This document shows positions 30,585 to 42,801 of a stretch of 64,000 nucleotides of DNA, piece after piece. Position 1 is the first letter of the stretch, and each line of letters starts with the position of its first letter. The stretch is from Cristatella mucedo. Its lineage: Eukaryota > Bryozoa > Phylactolaemata > Cristatellidae. Both the position numbers and the translations under genes were made by a program. The notes beneath the pieces are model-generated. The model was not told the origin of the DNA. It searched no databases and worked only from the letters and a program-made list of their open reading frames with translations. The stretch covers positions 1 to 64,000 of the forward strand of contig WPIO01000308.1 in the NCBI GenBank assembly GCA_009760855.2, read 5' to 3'.

Positions 30585-31306
30585 AAAAAATAAGCCCTGG
30601 TTTCTTTAAGCTTTCGGGTGTAAACTCGAAGGAAGTCTTTAAAATTGACTAGGTCGGCCTCAGACCCCGATTTCTTGAAACGACGGTCTAGCCTGCGCTT
30701 AACCCGACGCATCTTAAGGAGTTTTTTTGTAAATGGAAAGGAATCTCGACAACTTTGAACACGGATAGAGCGAACGGGAGCATGCTTGTCAAGTGCACTC
30801 CTGAGTGTCATGTTCATCGCATCAGTGAGGGTATCGAGGCTGCCGGTCGAGTCTGAATGCAGATCAAGAAGATCTGCATCACAAACAGATTTCAAAAACT
30901 TGTCCCTGTCAATGTTTTGTAAGTTACGTCGTTTGGCAAATTTGACATTGCCCTGTACGTGCGAGTGAGCAGGAATAGTAAACGAGACCGAACAATGATC
31001 TGAGAGGGTCAGTGGGCACACCACAAAGTCAGTGGGCAGGACATCCTTAGTGATCACGAGATCTAGAATGTGGCTACCGACGTGGGTGCTATGATTAACG
31101 TGTTGGGCCAAACAAAAATTCTCCAGACAGTCAAGAAATGAGCGTACCTGGCTGTTGCTAGGGTTGTCAACGTGAATATTGAAGTCTCCTACAATCAGTA
31201 GCGGCCTGTCACACACAAATATTTTAGCGAGGAACTCTGAAAACTCCTCTATAAACAAGTTTAGACAGCCAGAAGGAGGCCGGTATATCACAACGGTGAG
31301 AGGCAT
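30581..31306 (-). pseudogene. APE-type endonuclease part of LINE-A ORF
   Basis: 241 open codons on the minus strand. Catalytic Asp/Asn in VGDFNIH and the SDH triad near residue 106 mark an exonuclease III/APE fold; the N-terminal catalytic Asn/Glu region is missing through 5' truncation. The frame runs four bases into the start of the reverse transcriptase reading. Confidence 0.8.
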
Positions 31307-31429
31307 TGTATTAAAATTTTTATCATTAAAGTGCCTAAACAGAGATTCAGTTCTTCGAGGGAGATATACACATTTTGAAATTATTATTATATTTTGCCAA
31401 TAACTGGATGTAATATTTATTAATAATCA

Positions 31430-31595
31430 AAGCAATTCAGTAAAGCTCAAGCTCAGAGATCTCAATCTCTTTTCCGGCGCTTTAAATTTCCTGCAAAGAA
31501 AGTTTAATTTAATGGCTATTCGTTAGCACCCTCAATAAACAAAAAGAATAACATTGTTAAATGTGACATGCACAAGGTCAGCATGCACTATAAGC
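31430..31595 (-). mobile_element. LINE-B 3' end, degenerate
   Basis: Minus-strand CAGAGATCTCAATCTCTTTTCCGGCGC, AATAAACAAAAAGAATAAC and GTGACATGCACAAGGTCAGC landmarks of LINE-B. A short plus-strand tail-like piece lies at 31,330-31,392. Confidence 0.55.
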
Positions 31596-31630
31596 TTCTC
31601 TCAAGAATCCCATGTAAATAAGTAAATAAA

Positions 31631-31780
31631 TCCTAGCTGATTAAAAGCCTCCTTTTGTATAGCGACAGAAGAGCCTTTACGGCTATCACCAACTCTTGCA
31701 GTGGCGATACAGAATCGCCCACCGCAGGAATCGAACACACGACCTCGGGACCGAGGTCGTGAAAGCAACCGCCATGTAGG
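31631..31780 (-). mobile_element. SINE-A
   Basis: Minus-strand copy, box B as GAATCGAACACACG on the plus strand, hairpin CCTCGGGACCGAGG. The tRNA-like 5' end is cut at about 31,778 (GCAACCGCCATG), losing box A. Confidence 0.75.
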
Positions 31781-31955
31781 GCACAAGGAGGACAGACGCA
31801 AGGCGGAATGAAGACGTACGGAATAAGCGCGTCTTTCGGAAGCGAAGCCAACGCCGGGTCAGCCGATGGCGGAGCCCTGATACCATATTTCGCTGTGTGT
31901 CTAAGAGGTGCAGGCCCTGCATTACCGCAGGCCAAGAGCTCCGCTTACGGCCTCC

Positions 31956-32122
<167 letters not shown>

Positions 32123-32389
32123 GAGTGAACCTCGAGTAGCCATGAATTATGACAACTTTCGAACTCTTGTAAAGGAGCTGAGAAATTGCATTAACGAGGG
32201 TTGGATCTGCTCCACAGATTTTACCAGCGGCTCTAACGTAGAGCCCCCACGTGACCTTCTCCTTGCATCCTTTGCATTCTCTACTTCCGGGTCACTTCGA
32301 GGCCTCTTCTCAGAGCCTTCTTAGGAGACGCCTACAAAGTGGTGCGTCTCCTCCGACTTGCTCGTTCGTGCACCACGAACGTCAGCTAA

Positions 32390-32466
32390 TGTAAAGCGCC
32401 TAGAAAGAGATTAAGTTCTCTGAGGGCGCTTTATCAAGTGCATTATTATTATTATTATTATTATTA
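32390..32466 (+). mobile_element. LINE-B tail only
   Basis: Contains just the hairpin TAAAGCGCC...GGCGCTTTA, AAGTGCA and an ATT tail, so this copy kept only about 75 bases of the element. Confidence 0.8.
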
Positions 32467-32559
32467 ACGCCGGGCTCGAATTCTCGCAGGGCCTAGTACA
32501 GCAGAGTTGCAGAGCAGCGGCAGTGCGTAGGCTCTGAGCAGCTGGATACGGAGGCGAGG

Positions 32560-33660
32560 AGTTCTCTGCCCTTTAAAAACGCTGTAGTGAGTACTATCGA
32601 TGGCAGACCTGAGCATTATAAACAGTCGTTAGGGTGCAAATATGTTTGCACAGATGTTCAAGAGCATATTGCGAGCGGATTGCAAACGTGAGTCCTCGCT
32701 TGACTTGCTGCCACTTGCTGAGCATGTATAGAGTGCATATAAATATATTCAGTTCGCCGAGGGTGATTTGCAAATACGCGATAATTATTTTTATAACAAC
32801 GAGGCATAGCCCCGCGTCGACAAACATGGCTACGTCGACGAGCCGGACTAGGGCGTGTCTCGCGCAGGTCTGTCGCTCTTCCGTCGGGCTGGGCTGAGAG
32901 GGAGGGGTGCGTGCGTGGAGGGAGCTGGGACTTTCCGACGCAACGCTGGCAAACTTAGCGCTCTGCCGTTAAGACTTCGACGCGAGCGAGCGGCAGCGTG
33001 CGCCATCCGCTGCTTCGCGTTGCGCTCTGCCCCTCCCTCTGACGCACGCCGGCGCTGCACGCTATCGCTGAAGTTCGGTATTAGCAGGCAGCATTCTGCG
33101 ACGGCGCCACTCGGCTTGCACGCACGCAGCCTTCAACGCAGAGAGGTAAGAGGCCGCCTCGCGACTGCCGGCTCCCACGATGCGTGAATCGGGTAGACAC
33201 AGCGCTCGTCTTCGCCGGAACTGAACGTGCGTGGATTGCTATGTCTGCGGCTTCCTGAAAGTTCATCAGCCCTCGCTGTGCAGTTAAGCTGCTGCTTCCA
33301 TTTTAGTAGCCTCTGTGCACCAGCGATGTAGTTCATCCAAGCTGGTAATCGGCGCTTGACCGGCAGGAGTCGACTGCTAGCCCAGTATACCCGTGTTTGC
33401 TCATTTGCTCGAGATCTCTTAGCCGCCGGTGTTTCCCCTGATTCCCGTGCCATCGCCAGTGTGTGCCCGAGTTGCTTAGTGCGAAACGCTTTCATGCTCT
33501 CTAAACCCCTTAAATGCCTCTATTTTCCCGAACGTCTTAGTAGCGCTCTGAAGTTCTATCCAATTCGTCTGTATTTTTCGTGGCGCAATCTGTTTCGACC
33601 TAGCTGCTGCAGCAATGCCAGAGCCGTATCGCGGCGTCGCTAGCAGCTCTATTTAAACGT
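32560..33660 (+). promoter_or_regulatory. CpG-rich segment, possible promoter with first exon
   Basis: CpG dinucleotides are dense from about 32,810 to 33,260 (for example GACGCGAGCGAGCGG), unlike the surroundings. A TATA-like CATATAAATA lies at about 32,736. A good splice donor, CAGAGAG|GTAAGA, occurs at 33,141-33,153. No protein-coding start is convincing. It could be the upstream promoter and non-coding exon of the FRS2-like gene 9.6 kb downstream, or of an unrelated gene; strand is assumed from the donor. Confidence 0.35.
33134..33590. repeat. Local direct repeat, unit 1
   Basis: Matches 34,006-34,440 in the same orientation with numerous substitutions (shared CGGCTCCCACGATG, TTTTAGTAGCCTCTG, AGGAGTCGACTGCTAGC, CTCTGAAGTTCTA). 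Unit 1 holds the candidate splice donor, which is altered in unit 2. Confidence 0.7.
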
Positions 33661-34005
33661 GACACTGAATAAGCTCGGCCATCTTTCATGGTCGGTCTCC
33701 AATGAGCAAACATTGGCTAGCTGCTGGCGCCTAAAGTAAAATGGTCAGCGAAAGTTGAGGTAATGCTGATGCATGGCAATGATTACATGAGAGGTCTGAT
33801 GTAGTAGGCTTCCAAATGTGCATTTCTCTGATTAAATCACACCATTTTGGATGTAGTCACAATTGATGTCTGCCCTTCGCAGATAATCCTCAGCAGCGAA
33901 TTTTAAGTCCGGCGTTAATATAGAAAGCTGGATGGTCTGACTGAGTTAAAGAGCGTGAGATAGCGGAGTTCAAGACAGCGAGAGAGTTGGCTTTCTTACA
34001 AGCCT

Positions 34006-34440
34006 GCAACGCTGAGAGATCACGACTGTCGGCTCCCACGATGAGCGAGTTTCGCTCTTCCTCGCCTGAAGCAAACGTTCGCGGAGCGCTATGCTTACGG
34101 ATTCTCGAAAGATTATCAGCTCCCACTGTGCAATTAAACTACTGCTTGCCTTTTAGTAGCCTCTGTGCATCAGCGATGCAGCTTATCCAAGCTGGCAATT
34201 GGCAGGTGACAGGAGTCGACTGCTAGCTCAGTATACCAGCTTGTGTTCTATTGCTAGAGTTCACGTAGCCTCCAATGTTTCCTTTGATTCCCGACCAATC
34301 GCCAGCGTGCCCGTCGGGTAGTCACAGAGCTCGTCCGTGACCTTGCCCGAGTTGCTTAGCCCAAAAAACTTTCGTACTCTGCCAACCCTTTAAATGGCCG
34401 CTACTTTCCCAAACGTCTTTGCAGCTCTCTGAAGTTCTAA
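34006..34440. repeat. Local direct repeat, unit 2
   Basis: Second unit of the duplication beginning at 33,134. The GT of the candidate donor reads GAT here (GAGAGATCACG). Confidence 0.7.
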
Positions 34441-34559
34441 ACTTGTATACGATTCTTGCGTATATTTCGCGGGCCTGCCTGTCTAGTTCGCAGATAGTTG
34501 TCAGCAACCCATTTCTGAGTCCAACGTGAGGAGAGACAACTGGATGAACTGACTGAGTT

Positions 34560-35039
<480 letters not shown>

Positions 35040-35659
35040 GAGTTACCTAACATTATGAAGTTATAACAAGCTCCCTGCTCGAGTAAAATCTTTACGGATT
35101 TCGTTAAACAGCCAACGGCCTATAGCAGCTCTATATGTTTTGAAAACGGGTTCCTCATTTAGCCTTGACGAGCCTGGTTTTGAGAGCTACGTCCTCCCCG
35201 AATTACCAGTACTGCAGACGATTGACGAAGACTAGTCTCACGGCAGACTGAAGAAGTTCTTCAATGTCAGGAGTGTGGCTTTATAGTAGGTGTAGATGGA
35301 CTGGAAAGTAAAAAGCTCACATCGTATCTATCCTAGCGTTTCTGCTGCATTTACTCAATTGCACTTCCGGCTTGTCTGCTACGTGTTTGCACAATGTGGT
35401 GCACAAATGGGGAAGTAGTGAGACGGTAGCCTATGGCAGATTTCCGAAGCATACAATGCACAGGCTTGTTCATGTTTGCAGCTAGCTGGATTCTAGACAA
35501 GCCCTATAGACTTGCAAATGCTCTTGTATGACAATTAAGCCTATCACCAGAGTGTGCCTCGATGAAGAACTCGTTGGTAGTGGAGTCTACTGTATACACT
35601 TAAATGCATACTTACGCATGTATCACAAGAACAGCACAAAGATTTGGTAACAGGTGATA

Positions 35660-35960
35660 CTATTTTTGTAGCACCCTCAGAGAACTAAATCTCTGTCTAG
35701 GCACTTTACAGATGCCGCATAGAAGCATTACCATATGGTAAGTGGTAACATCGGCAAGCAGTAAGCATATTGTAAGCAGGTTCATGCACGCAAACAAGGA
35801 ACCTCTAGTTTTGATACATAGGAAGGTTAATTTATAGTTATAATGACAGCAATAATAGCAAGAATAATAAGGAAAATGGATTGCAACTTTAGATAACTTA
35901 ATCACGTCCTATTTACTTTACAAATGCTGGATAGGAATCGCTATGTCTGCTGTAGAGGGC
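35660..35960 (-). mobile_element. LINE-B 3' end, degenerate
   Basis: Plus-strand reading GCACCCTCAGAGAACTAAATCTC...GCACTTTACAGATG is the reverse of the LINE-B hairpin region; the rest has decayed. Confidence 0.45.
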
Positions 35961-36009
35961 TCGGCGTCAGCTTTCATAAGCAAGTAAAATAAATAGTACC
36001 TTTGATATA

Positions 36010-36970
36010 GTATCCTCGGCGAACTCAATCCTTTTCTAGGGAACTTTAAATTGAACCGCAATCGAATGGTTGGTGGTAGCCTTTTTCAATGATTGCAAGC
36101 ATAACGTGGTTGGGAGTTTAGGCCTATTCAGAAAATGTAAATTGCCTAGAAAGAGATTGAGTTCTCTGAGCTAGCCAAGCCAAGTGTATTATTATTGTTG
36201 TAGTGGTGACATGCACAGGGTCAGCGTGCAAAATAATATATCAAAATATAACTGATGTGCCTGTGAATATTTGCCTACGTCTTATGCTGAATCTATCATA
36301 AACAGGCACCCACTAAATGCTGTCATAGATGCGTCTTTAGTTTCTTTTTAAATATGGGAAAGTCAGGAGATATCGTGATGCAAGTCGGGAGTGAGTTCCA
36401 GGCTTCGGGATATGATACAACATAAAAGTACCGGCTCCAAAATATTTGAGATATGTTCGAGCTATGGGTAAACAGTTATATTGCGAAAAGCAGGTGGTAT
36501 GATGCTTAGCCTCGTGGGGCAGTAGATCTGATAAGTAGGCTGGAGGCAAAGAGTGAAGGGAATTGAGAGTGGGCGACAAAACCTTAAAGTCGATGCGTTG
36601 CTTGACTGTAGATTGTGCAAGTCGGTGAGAAGTGGTGGGATGTGGCAATTGTGAAGCTCACAACAAACTGAACTGAAGAGTTGTGCACCAGCTGTGAGTG
36701 GGTGGTTGCACATGCAGGTAGATCAGCAAGTGGTGAGCTACAGAAGTCGAGATTAGATGCCACAAACGCATGAGTGCATTCAGATGTGGTATCCCTGTCT
36801 AAGCGAGCCCGAATTTGTTTGCAATGTAATGTAGCTGATGCAATTAAAAGACAACCCACAAGGACTGAGCGAATGCTGAGTGGACCAAGTGGGTGCACAG
36901 CTTTTTTTTTCTTCATTTTGTCCAGCGACTGATGCCGGGACGCCTTCAGGGTGTTAGCTGCAGTCTGTGT
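36010..36970 (-). mobile_element. LINE-B copies, degenerate, mixed orientation
   Basis: Minus-strand 3' region at 36,010-36,130, a plus-strand tail at 36,130-36,195 (TAAATTGCCTAGAAAGAGATTGAG), and minus-strand ORF remnants at 36,304-36,970, matching the end of the LINE-B RT (GCAAGTCGGGAGTGAGTTCCAGGC). Interrupted by the 59-base inverted-repeat arm. Confidence 0.55.
36245..36303 (+). repeat. Perfect 59-bp inverted repeat, left arm
   Basis: AATATAACTGATGTGCCTGT... to ...ATCATAAAC is the exact reverse complement of 37,262-37,320. The arms enclose 958 bases. There is no matching short duplication outside the arms. Confidence 0.9.
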
Positions 36971-37261
36971 CGATCCACAGTAACTTACGAACAAAATTGA
37001 AGGTGAGTATATGGTGTGCAACTGGCTGCAAGCTTAGCTAAATGACCAGAGTCGTAAGTCAAATGCGAAAGATCTTCTAAAGAATGTCTAAAAGCTATGC
37101 TAGTGCTGCATTATATTACACAGAGAAGAAATAAACATAAAAGTGTGCACCAAAAGCATGATACTAATTATAATTAAAAGGATAATTGTACAGGGACCTT
37201 AGCTAATTGAGTATCTATCCACGGCCTTGCCATGTCACTGCAAGATTATCGATAGCTTATA

Positions 37262-37320
37262 GTTTATGATAGATTCAGCATAAGACGTAGGCAAATATTC
37301 ACAGGCACATCAGTTATATT
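37262..37320 (-). repeat. Perfect 59-bp inverted repeat, right arm
   Basis: Exact reverse complement of 36,245-36,303. Flanking sequences differ immediately outside both arms. Confidence 0.9.
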
Positions 37321-38390
37321 CTTACACAAGGACAGATGAGTATTCAAAAAAATGCTGATTGCCATAGTTATTTGGAATTCAGGATAGTAATACGCCCTAT
37401 TTCTTACGGATGCAAGCAGGTTGTGCACACTGAAACCAAAATGCAAATTCACAGGTGCACAGAGAAAGCTGAGTGAGACTGGTGCAAGGGCAGCTGAGCC
37501 TGAGATGATGCAAAGGCATTGCAGGTGGTGAGCTGAGGCTGCTGAGAGCTATGCTGCAGTAGTACATAAATGAGTTTGCAGACTGGGAATACCTAATAAA
37601 GGAATTTTTAGTCAACATCCAATGTCATAAAAACAAAAGCTAGCTTGTCTGTCTTACCGTAGCCTTAACAGGCTCTGTTTTGGCAAGCTATGTGGCTCAG
37701 CTAAAGGTAGGCCGGATCGATAACAGAAGCAAGGTGTTCATAAAATGACCAGTCTCTCTGGAATAGCATACACAGTATATTGAGGAATAGTGTGACTGGA
37801 GCACTTAAAGATAAGCTAATCATGAGATTATGGTCCTACAGCTGGAATGGGGCACTAGGCTTTCCTATGAGTATTATGTTGGTGATATCAATGTTTATTT
37901 TCCAGTAGCCATTCCTGGATTAGGCTTGCAATAGATGGCCACTAACTTCCCTTTGATTGAATCTGATACTGAACACAAGGCTTAAATTGTATAACGGTAG
38001 GCTGCACTGAGCATCGGAAATTAAACAAATACGTGTACAGAAATAATCGCTCATGTTGTTTTTGGCAGTACAACTTCCCCTAGAAGTGGATTATAAATAG
38101 TGAAAGGATGGCCTGTCAGATTTCAGCCCGAGGCAGGCCGTCCTCGCAGAGCTCCTAAAATGAAGGTCAACCACTAGCATCAGCACTCTGACCTTTCAAG
38201 GGCATTAGGCCTAGTCAAATTTGTCAATGTGCCAGCGACGCTGCACCGTCTCAAGAAGCTCCTTTGCAGGGTTTACTGAAAGTCAATTGAGTCAAGTGCT
38301 GCTGAGAGCTGTAAAAAAAACTTGCAGATGAACCTTAACTGGTGGGCGATAACAATTATTGTAATAATAAATTTGATCCTCAGACCCTGT
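37321..38390. other. No gene seen
   Basis: Short open frames only; no recognised domain or repeat partner. Confidence 0.35.
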
Positions 38391-38405
38391 AGCCCTCAGA
38401 GAACT

Positions 38406-38446
<41 letters not shown>

Positions 38447-40330
38447 TCTCTCTAATTACTTTGCATTTGATGCAAAGGAAACACGATCGAACGGTTAGTG
38501 GTAACATGCTCAATAAACAACAAGAATTACATAAATAAATATATAAATCCTAGCTGATTAAAGAGCCTCCTTTTGTATAGCGACAGAAGAGCCTTTACGG
38601 CTATCACCACCGCTTGCAGTGGTGATAAAGAATCGCCCACTGCAGGAATCGAACACACGACCTCGGGACCGAGAACGTGAAAGCAACCGCCTTACCTAGT
38701 GTGCCATCACGGCTCACCGATTGTAAGGTGTGACATGCACAGGGTCATCGTGAAAGTATGGTTAGTGGCAGCATGCACAGTATCAGGTTGCATATAAGCA
38801 CATAAACAACGAATCACAGACACCCAATAAATACTGTGATAAATATGTGCATTTTTAGTTTCTTTTTAAATGTGCTCAAGTCAGGAGGTGTCGTGAGGCA
38901 TGGCGAGAGTCAGTTCAGGATTAGGAGCATGTTAACTAAAGTCACAGTCTACGAAGGATTTAAGGTTTGTAGGATGTATAAGTGAACAGTATGATTTAAA
39001 AAGCACTGGTACAATGCTTAGCTTGGTGGGGAAGTAGATCTAATAAGTAGACTGGAGCCGAAGAATGAAGATACCTAAAAGGTAGTGGCAAATCCTTGCA
39101 GTTAATGTGTTGCTTGACTGGGAGCCAGTGAGGTCAGCTATAACTAAAGAGATGGGGCAACTGCACCGCTCACGTCTGACAAGCCTAGCTGCAGAGTTTT
39201 GCACAAGCTGAAAGTGCCTGATTGCACTTGCAGGTAGGCCAGCAAGCAGTGAGTTTCAGAAGTCAAGAAGGGATCGATAAATGCATTTTATATGTGGTTC
39301 CCCTATCTAAATAAGCCTGAATATGAGCAATATTATGTAGCTGAAAGTAGGCAGACTTGACTGTGGAGCTGATGCTGTCGTCTACTGAAAGGTCACTTTG
39401 GAACATGACACCTAGATTTGGTGCAGATTCAACAGAAGGTATGCCAGGGTAGCCAATTTCGAGCTTTAGCTTTTAAAATTTCTCAAAAACACTTGGTTTG
39501 CCAACAATTAGTAATTTGGTTTTATCGTGAAATAAAGAAAATGTACTGAAACACATGTGGGGTTGTCATCAATACATGCAGCAAGGAAGTGAAGAGAATT
39601 TGACTTTCTGGAGTGCTAGGAGGGATGAAAACAAATGTACAACTGAGTGTCATGTGCATATAAGTGAAAGCCAGGATTGTGCTGGGCAAACACATCTACA
39701 AGAGGGAGGCTATAAACCGTGAAAAGAACTGGACTAAGCTTCAAGCACTGAAGTACCCCATATTTCTGAGGTTTCTTGGATGATATTTGTCCATTCATGT
39801 TAATACTCTGGAGACTCTTACCGAGATAGGATATGAACTATCGCAGTGCAGTGCCCGTGATGCCCAGGCGAAATGAGAGGCACTCAAGAGGGACTCGGTG
39901 ATCGCCAGTATTACAAGCTGTCGAAAGATTGTGCAAAACAAGCAGAGATACTCCTACCGTCTTCCATTCCGAAGTATGTCGTTGTACACCCGAATAATGC
40001 TGACTCCGTGGAGTGATTAGCTCTAAAACCAGACAGGAATTCGCTAGCAAGGTTTGAAGTTTCAATTTATGAGTTCAGCATGTCCGCTACGACTCGTTCC
40101 ACTGTCGATGAAAGGAATGGTAGAAGGGAGACTGGGCAGAAGTTGCTCAAGCTCTCTGGTTCTAGTTTTTTTTGGAGAAGTGGCCTGACTGCAGCCTTTT
40201 TGAAAGGTGCTGGGACATGACCTGAGGCTAATGACATATTTATGATGTTAGTTTTGCATGGCAGCAGCAAATCAACACAGATCTCGAGGTTTTGCGATTC
40301 ACAGGTGATTTTAGATGAGGACGACGAGGG
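38391..40330 (-). mobile_element. LINE-B, long degenerate copy, split by SINE-A
   Basis: Minus-strand element: 3' end at 38,391-38,535 (with a CT expansion inside the hairpin region at 38,409-38,455), SINE-A at 38,545-38,722, then 38,735-40,330 with RT remnants. The palm motif reads FHLYAHDTQLY at about 39,640 (YADD changed to YAHD) and an FCPVSLLPFLS block lies at about 40,120. Many stops. Gives the reverse transcriptase region of LINE-B that truncated copies lack. Confidence 0.7.
38545..38722 (-). mobile_element. SINE-A, nested in LINE-B
   Basis: Full-length minus-strand copy from GGTGAGCCGTGATGGCACAC (at 38,720 reading left) to the 3' end AATCCTAGCTGATTAAAG region. Box B as GAATCGAACACACGAC on plus. 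Confidence 0.8.
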
Positions 40331-40419
40331 CGCACGTTGTATATACCGAATGAGATCTGCTTGCCGTCAGATAAGCAGCATTTGGTAATAATTGGTTATG
40401 AAAATTCCATTTGCCGCAG

Positions 40420-41235
40420 ATGTAAAGCACCTAGAAAGCGATTGAGTTCTCTGAGGAGGCTTTATCAAGTACATTGTTATTTTTTAGTTATATTATTAGA
40501 TTATATATATGATATATTATATTATATATTATATTATTATTTATAAGTGCAGTGGCACGAGAAAACTTCGTTGAGTGTGTGACCCTGATGTGAGTAGGGC
40601 CACACACAGGGATATCACTTTTATACTGCCGGTATGCAGCTGACATAATTTTCTGCTTCAACAGATAAACTGAGTGCTTGCCTTGCCAACCTTCGAACCT
40701 GGATGTTGGCAAATTTATATGAGCTAAGCGAGCATGAAGCTAAACTAGTGCTCATAAGCACACCTCAGGAATATGGCCAAACTAGACTAGAGGGCACTTC
40801 TAATGTTGATGCTCTTGAGTGACCATCATCTTGTATTCGGAAATTCGGTGTCATCACCTACAGCAGCCTAAGTTTAAAAGCTTCCTTAAGAAATGTACTT
40901 CAAAGGCTAGATATCAGTCGGAGCCCTAAAATTAACAACTGTCTTCCAAGCCTAGAACTCACTATTAACTTGAGTCACGATATCTCCCGAGTTTACCAAG
41001 TTTAAAAATAAACTAAAATCACATCTATTTATCACAGCATTTAGTGGGCCGCTGTGATTTGACCTTTATGTGCTTGTGTGTGCTGACCCTGTGCATGTCA
41101 CCACTAACCATGTTAGTTCTTGTTGTTTATTAACAATTCTACCACTAACCATTTCGTCATGCTTCCTTTGCAGCAACTGTAAAGTGCCTAGGAATAGATT
41201 GAGTTCTCAAAGGGTGCTGTATCAAATTTATTATT
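40420..41235 (+). mobile_element. LINE-B tail and degenerate LINE-B copy
   Basis: A tail with hairpin (TAAAGCACCTAGAAAGCG...GGAGGCTTTA) at 40,420-40,480, an AT-rich stretch to 40,540, then a decayed plus-strand copy at about 40,620-41,235 ending in TTATTATAT. Confidence 0.55.
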
Positions 41236-41254
41236 ATATGGTGGCTTGAAAACA

Positions 41255-41910
41255 ATTAACTGGCTTCCTAGTTTTTTCTCGGCTAGATTATTGTAATTTT
41301 CTTTTGGCTGGGCTACCAAAAAAAAGTTACTAGGTCACTGCAGCTGGCTTTGAATATTCTACAAGGCTGGTTCGCAAATCCCATTGGTTCGACCGAGTAA
41401 GTATCTCCTTTGCAAAAAGAGCTGGATAAAGCAGCCGGTTGACCAACAGATATTGAGGGAAGTTCTTATGATCATGCTTACTTTGCTGCAAATGTAAAGT
41501 GCTTGGAACGAGATTGAGTTCTCTGTGGCTGCTATATCAACTGTATAATAATAATTATTTTAATTGTTCTTAAGCTGACCCACAAGGCCCGCCACGGCTT
41601 GGCTCCACCATACATGGCTGAACTGCTGCACCAGTTTCAGCCTCTTCATGCCTTCAGGTCCTGTATGGACAATAATTAACTGTTCCATTCCTCTGCTTGA
41701 AGACGGTTAGTGACAGAAGCTTTTGCTCAGGAGGTCCTAGACAGTGTAAATCACTTCCACAAATTTACGTAGCGACATCTACTCTCCAGTTGCCGACTAG
41801 TGCGCATCTTTTCCAATCATTCTGAGCTGCTACTTCCATTTTACTCACTACCCCAACTGCTCTCCCGACTCTGCTATGCTTCCTGCTTTGTCTCTATTGT
41901 GGAGATTGAG
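41255..41910 (+). mobile_element. LINE-A relic with nested LINE-B tail
   Basis: GGCTAGATTATTGTAATTTTC...CAAAAAGAGCTGG is LINE-A; a LINE-B tail (GCAAATGTAAAGTGCTTGG...) sits at about 41,465-41,560; LINE-A resumes with CTGACCCACAAGGCCCGCCACGG and runs to about 41,900. Confidence 0.6.
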
Positions 41911-41934
41911 ATTATAGTATTATTGTGGAGATTA

Positions 41935-42050
41935 TATTATTATTATCAATAATAATATAAAATAATAAAATAATAACAATAATATATATATATATATTAT
42001 TTTTTTATACTGTTGTGAAGATAGAGATTAGATTCGAGATTTAGTTTACT
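41935..42050. repeat. AT/ATT low-complexity tract
   Basis: TTATTAT and TATATATAT runs between the LINE-A relic and the CTG/CT tract. Confidence 0.8.
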
Positions 42051-42377
42051 ATACTTAACACACACAGTCTTTGCAGCTTTGTGGACTTACAGGCATCGAT
42101 CTATTACATTACAATGCTGCTGCTGGTGCTCAAGGTCCGGCTACTGTTGCTACTCCGGCTGCTGCCTGCGCTGCTGCCAACTCAGCACTTTCTGTTGTTG
42201 CTGCTGCTCTGGCTGCGGTTGCTCTCTCTGGGTTTCTCTGTGGTTGCTCTGCTGTTGCTCGCTGTGGTTGCTCTCTTTCTCTTTCTCTCTGTCTCTCTGT
42301 CTCTGTGTCTCTGTCTCTCTTTGTCTGTTTCTCTGTCTCTGTCTCTCTGTCTCTCTGTCTCTGTCTCTCTGTCTCTG

Positions 42378-42475
<98 letters not shown>
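42051..42475. repeat. LINE-A 3' terminus followed by CTG/CT-rich microsatellite
   Basis: TCTTTGCAGCTTTGTGGACTTACAGG...ATTACATTACAATG resembles the LINE-A 3' terminus at 63,950-64,000, then GCTGCTGCTGG-type repeats, then CTCTGTCTCTGT and pure CT to 42,473. A relative in reverse orientation lies at 58,500-58,650. Three overlapping open frames here are repeat artefacts. Confidence 0.75.
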
Positions 42476-42476
<1 letters not shown>

Positions 42477-42801
42477 TGCTCTCGGTTGCTTGCCCCCCTA
42501 ACAATAGCCTCCCCAGAGAGAGGTGCCTTTCATGCGCCAAATCTGCCCAATTCAGACATGATTGCACTCCGACAGTTGCCTGTCAAACAGCTGCTTCGTA
42601 AACAGGTGTTAAGTGTTTGAATGACCACTGAGTGCTTTTGCTTTGCCAAGTCGTGTGACATCACAGCTTTAAGTTGCGTTGTTTCGTCCACAAATTTACT
42701 GTGACCGGAACTCGACGAGCCTTCGACCGACTCGACGAGTTTCAATCTTGCTCGGCGTAGTCCGCTCACGTGAACCGCTGTGTCTGCTCCTTTTAGACGT
42801 C

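Larger units (their letters stand above)
28620..31310 (-). mobile_element. LINE-A (CR1/L2-like), longest copy
   Basis: Minus-strand non-LTR retrotransposon, 5'-truncated. An APE-type endonuclease C-terminal part (31,306-30,581) shows YRPPSG, VGDFNIHVD and SDHCSV motifs; the reverse transcriptase follows in several frames (30,584-30,057 with ANYRPVSLLPFLSK; 29,710-29,444 with the catalytic FYADDTQLY; 29,429-29,184; 29,180-28,998), and the C-terminal GDRSFSSAGPRLWNSLP block lies at 28,973-28,653. Endonuclease nicks the target and the reverse transcriptase copies element RNA there. Frameshifts and a gap around 29,710-30,057 make it inactive. Confidence 0.88.

Noticed and set aside
42071-42620. 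Three overlapping 140-180 codon open frames upstream of the FRS2-like gene
   Set aside because: They consist of CTG and CT repeats derived from a LINE-A tail region; no domain, and all three frames are open.
42679-42801. Upstream ATG at 42,679 as start of the FRS2-like protein
   Set aside because: It would bury the MGCSGS motif; the intervening stretch ends in an acceptor-like CTCCTTTTAG and aligns with non-coding sequence of the paralogue.
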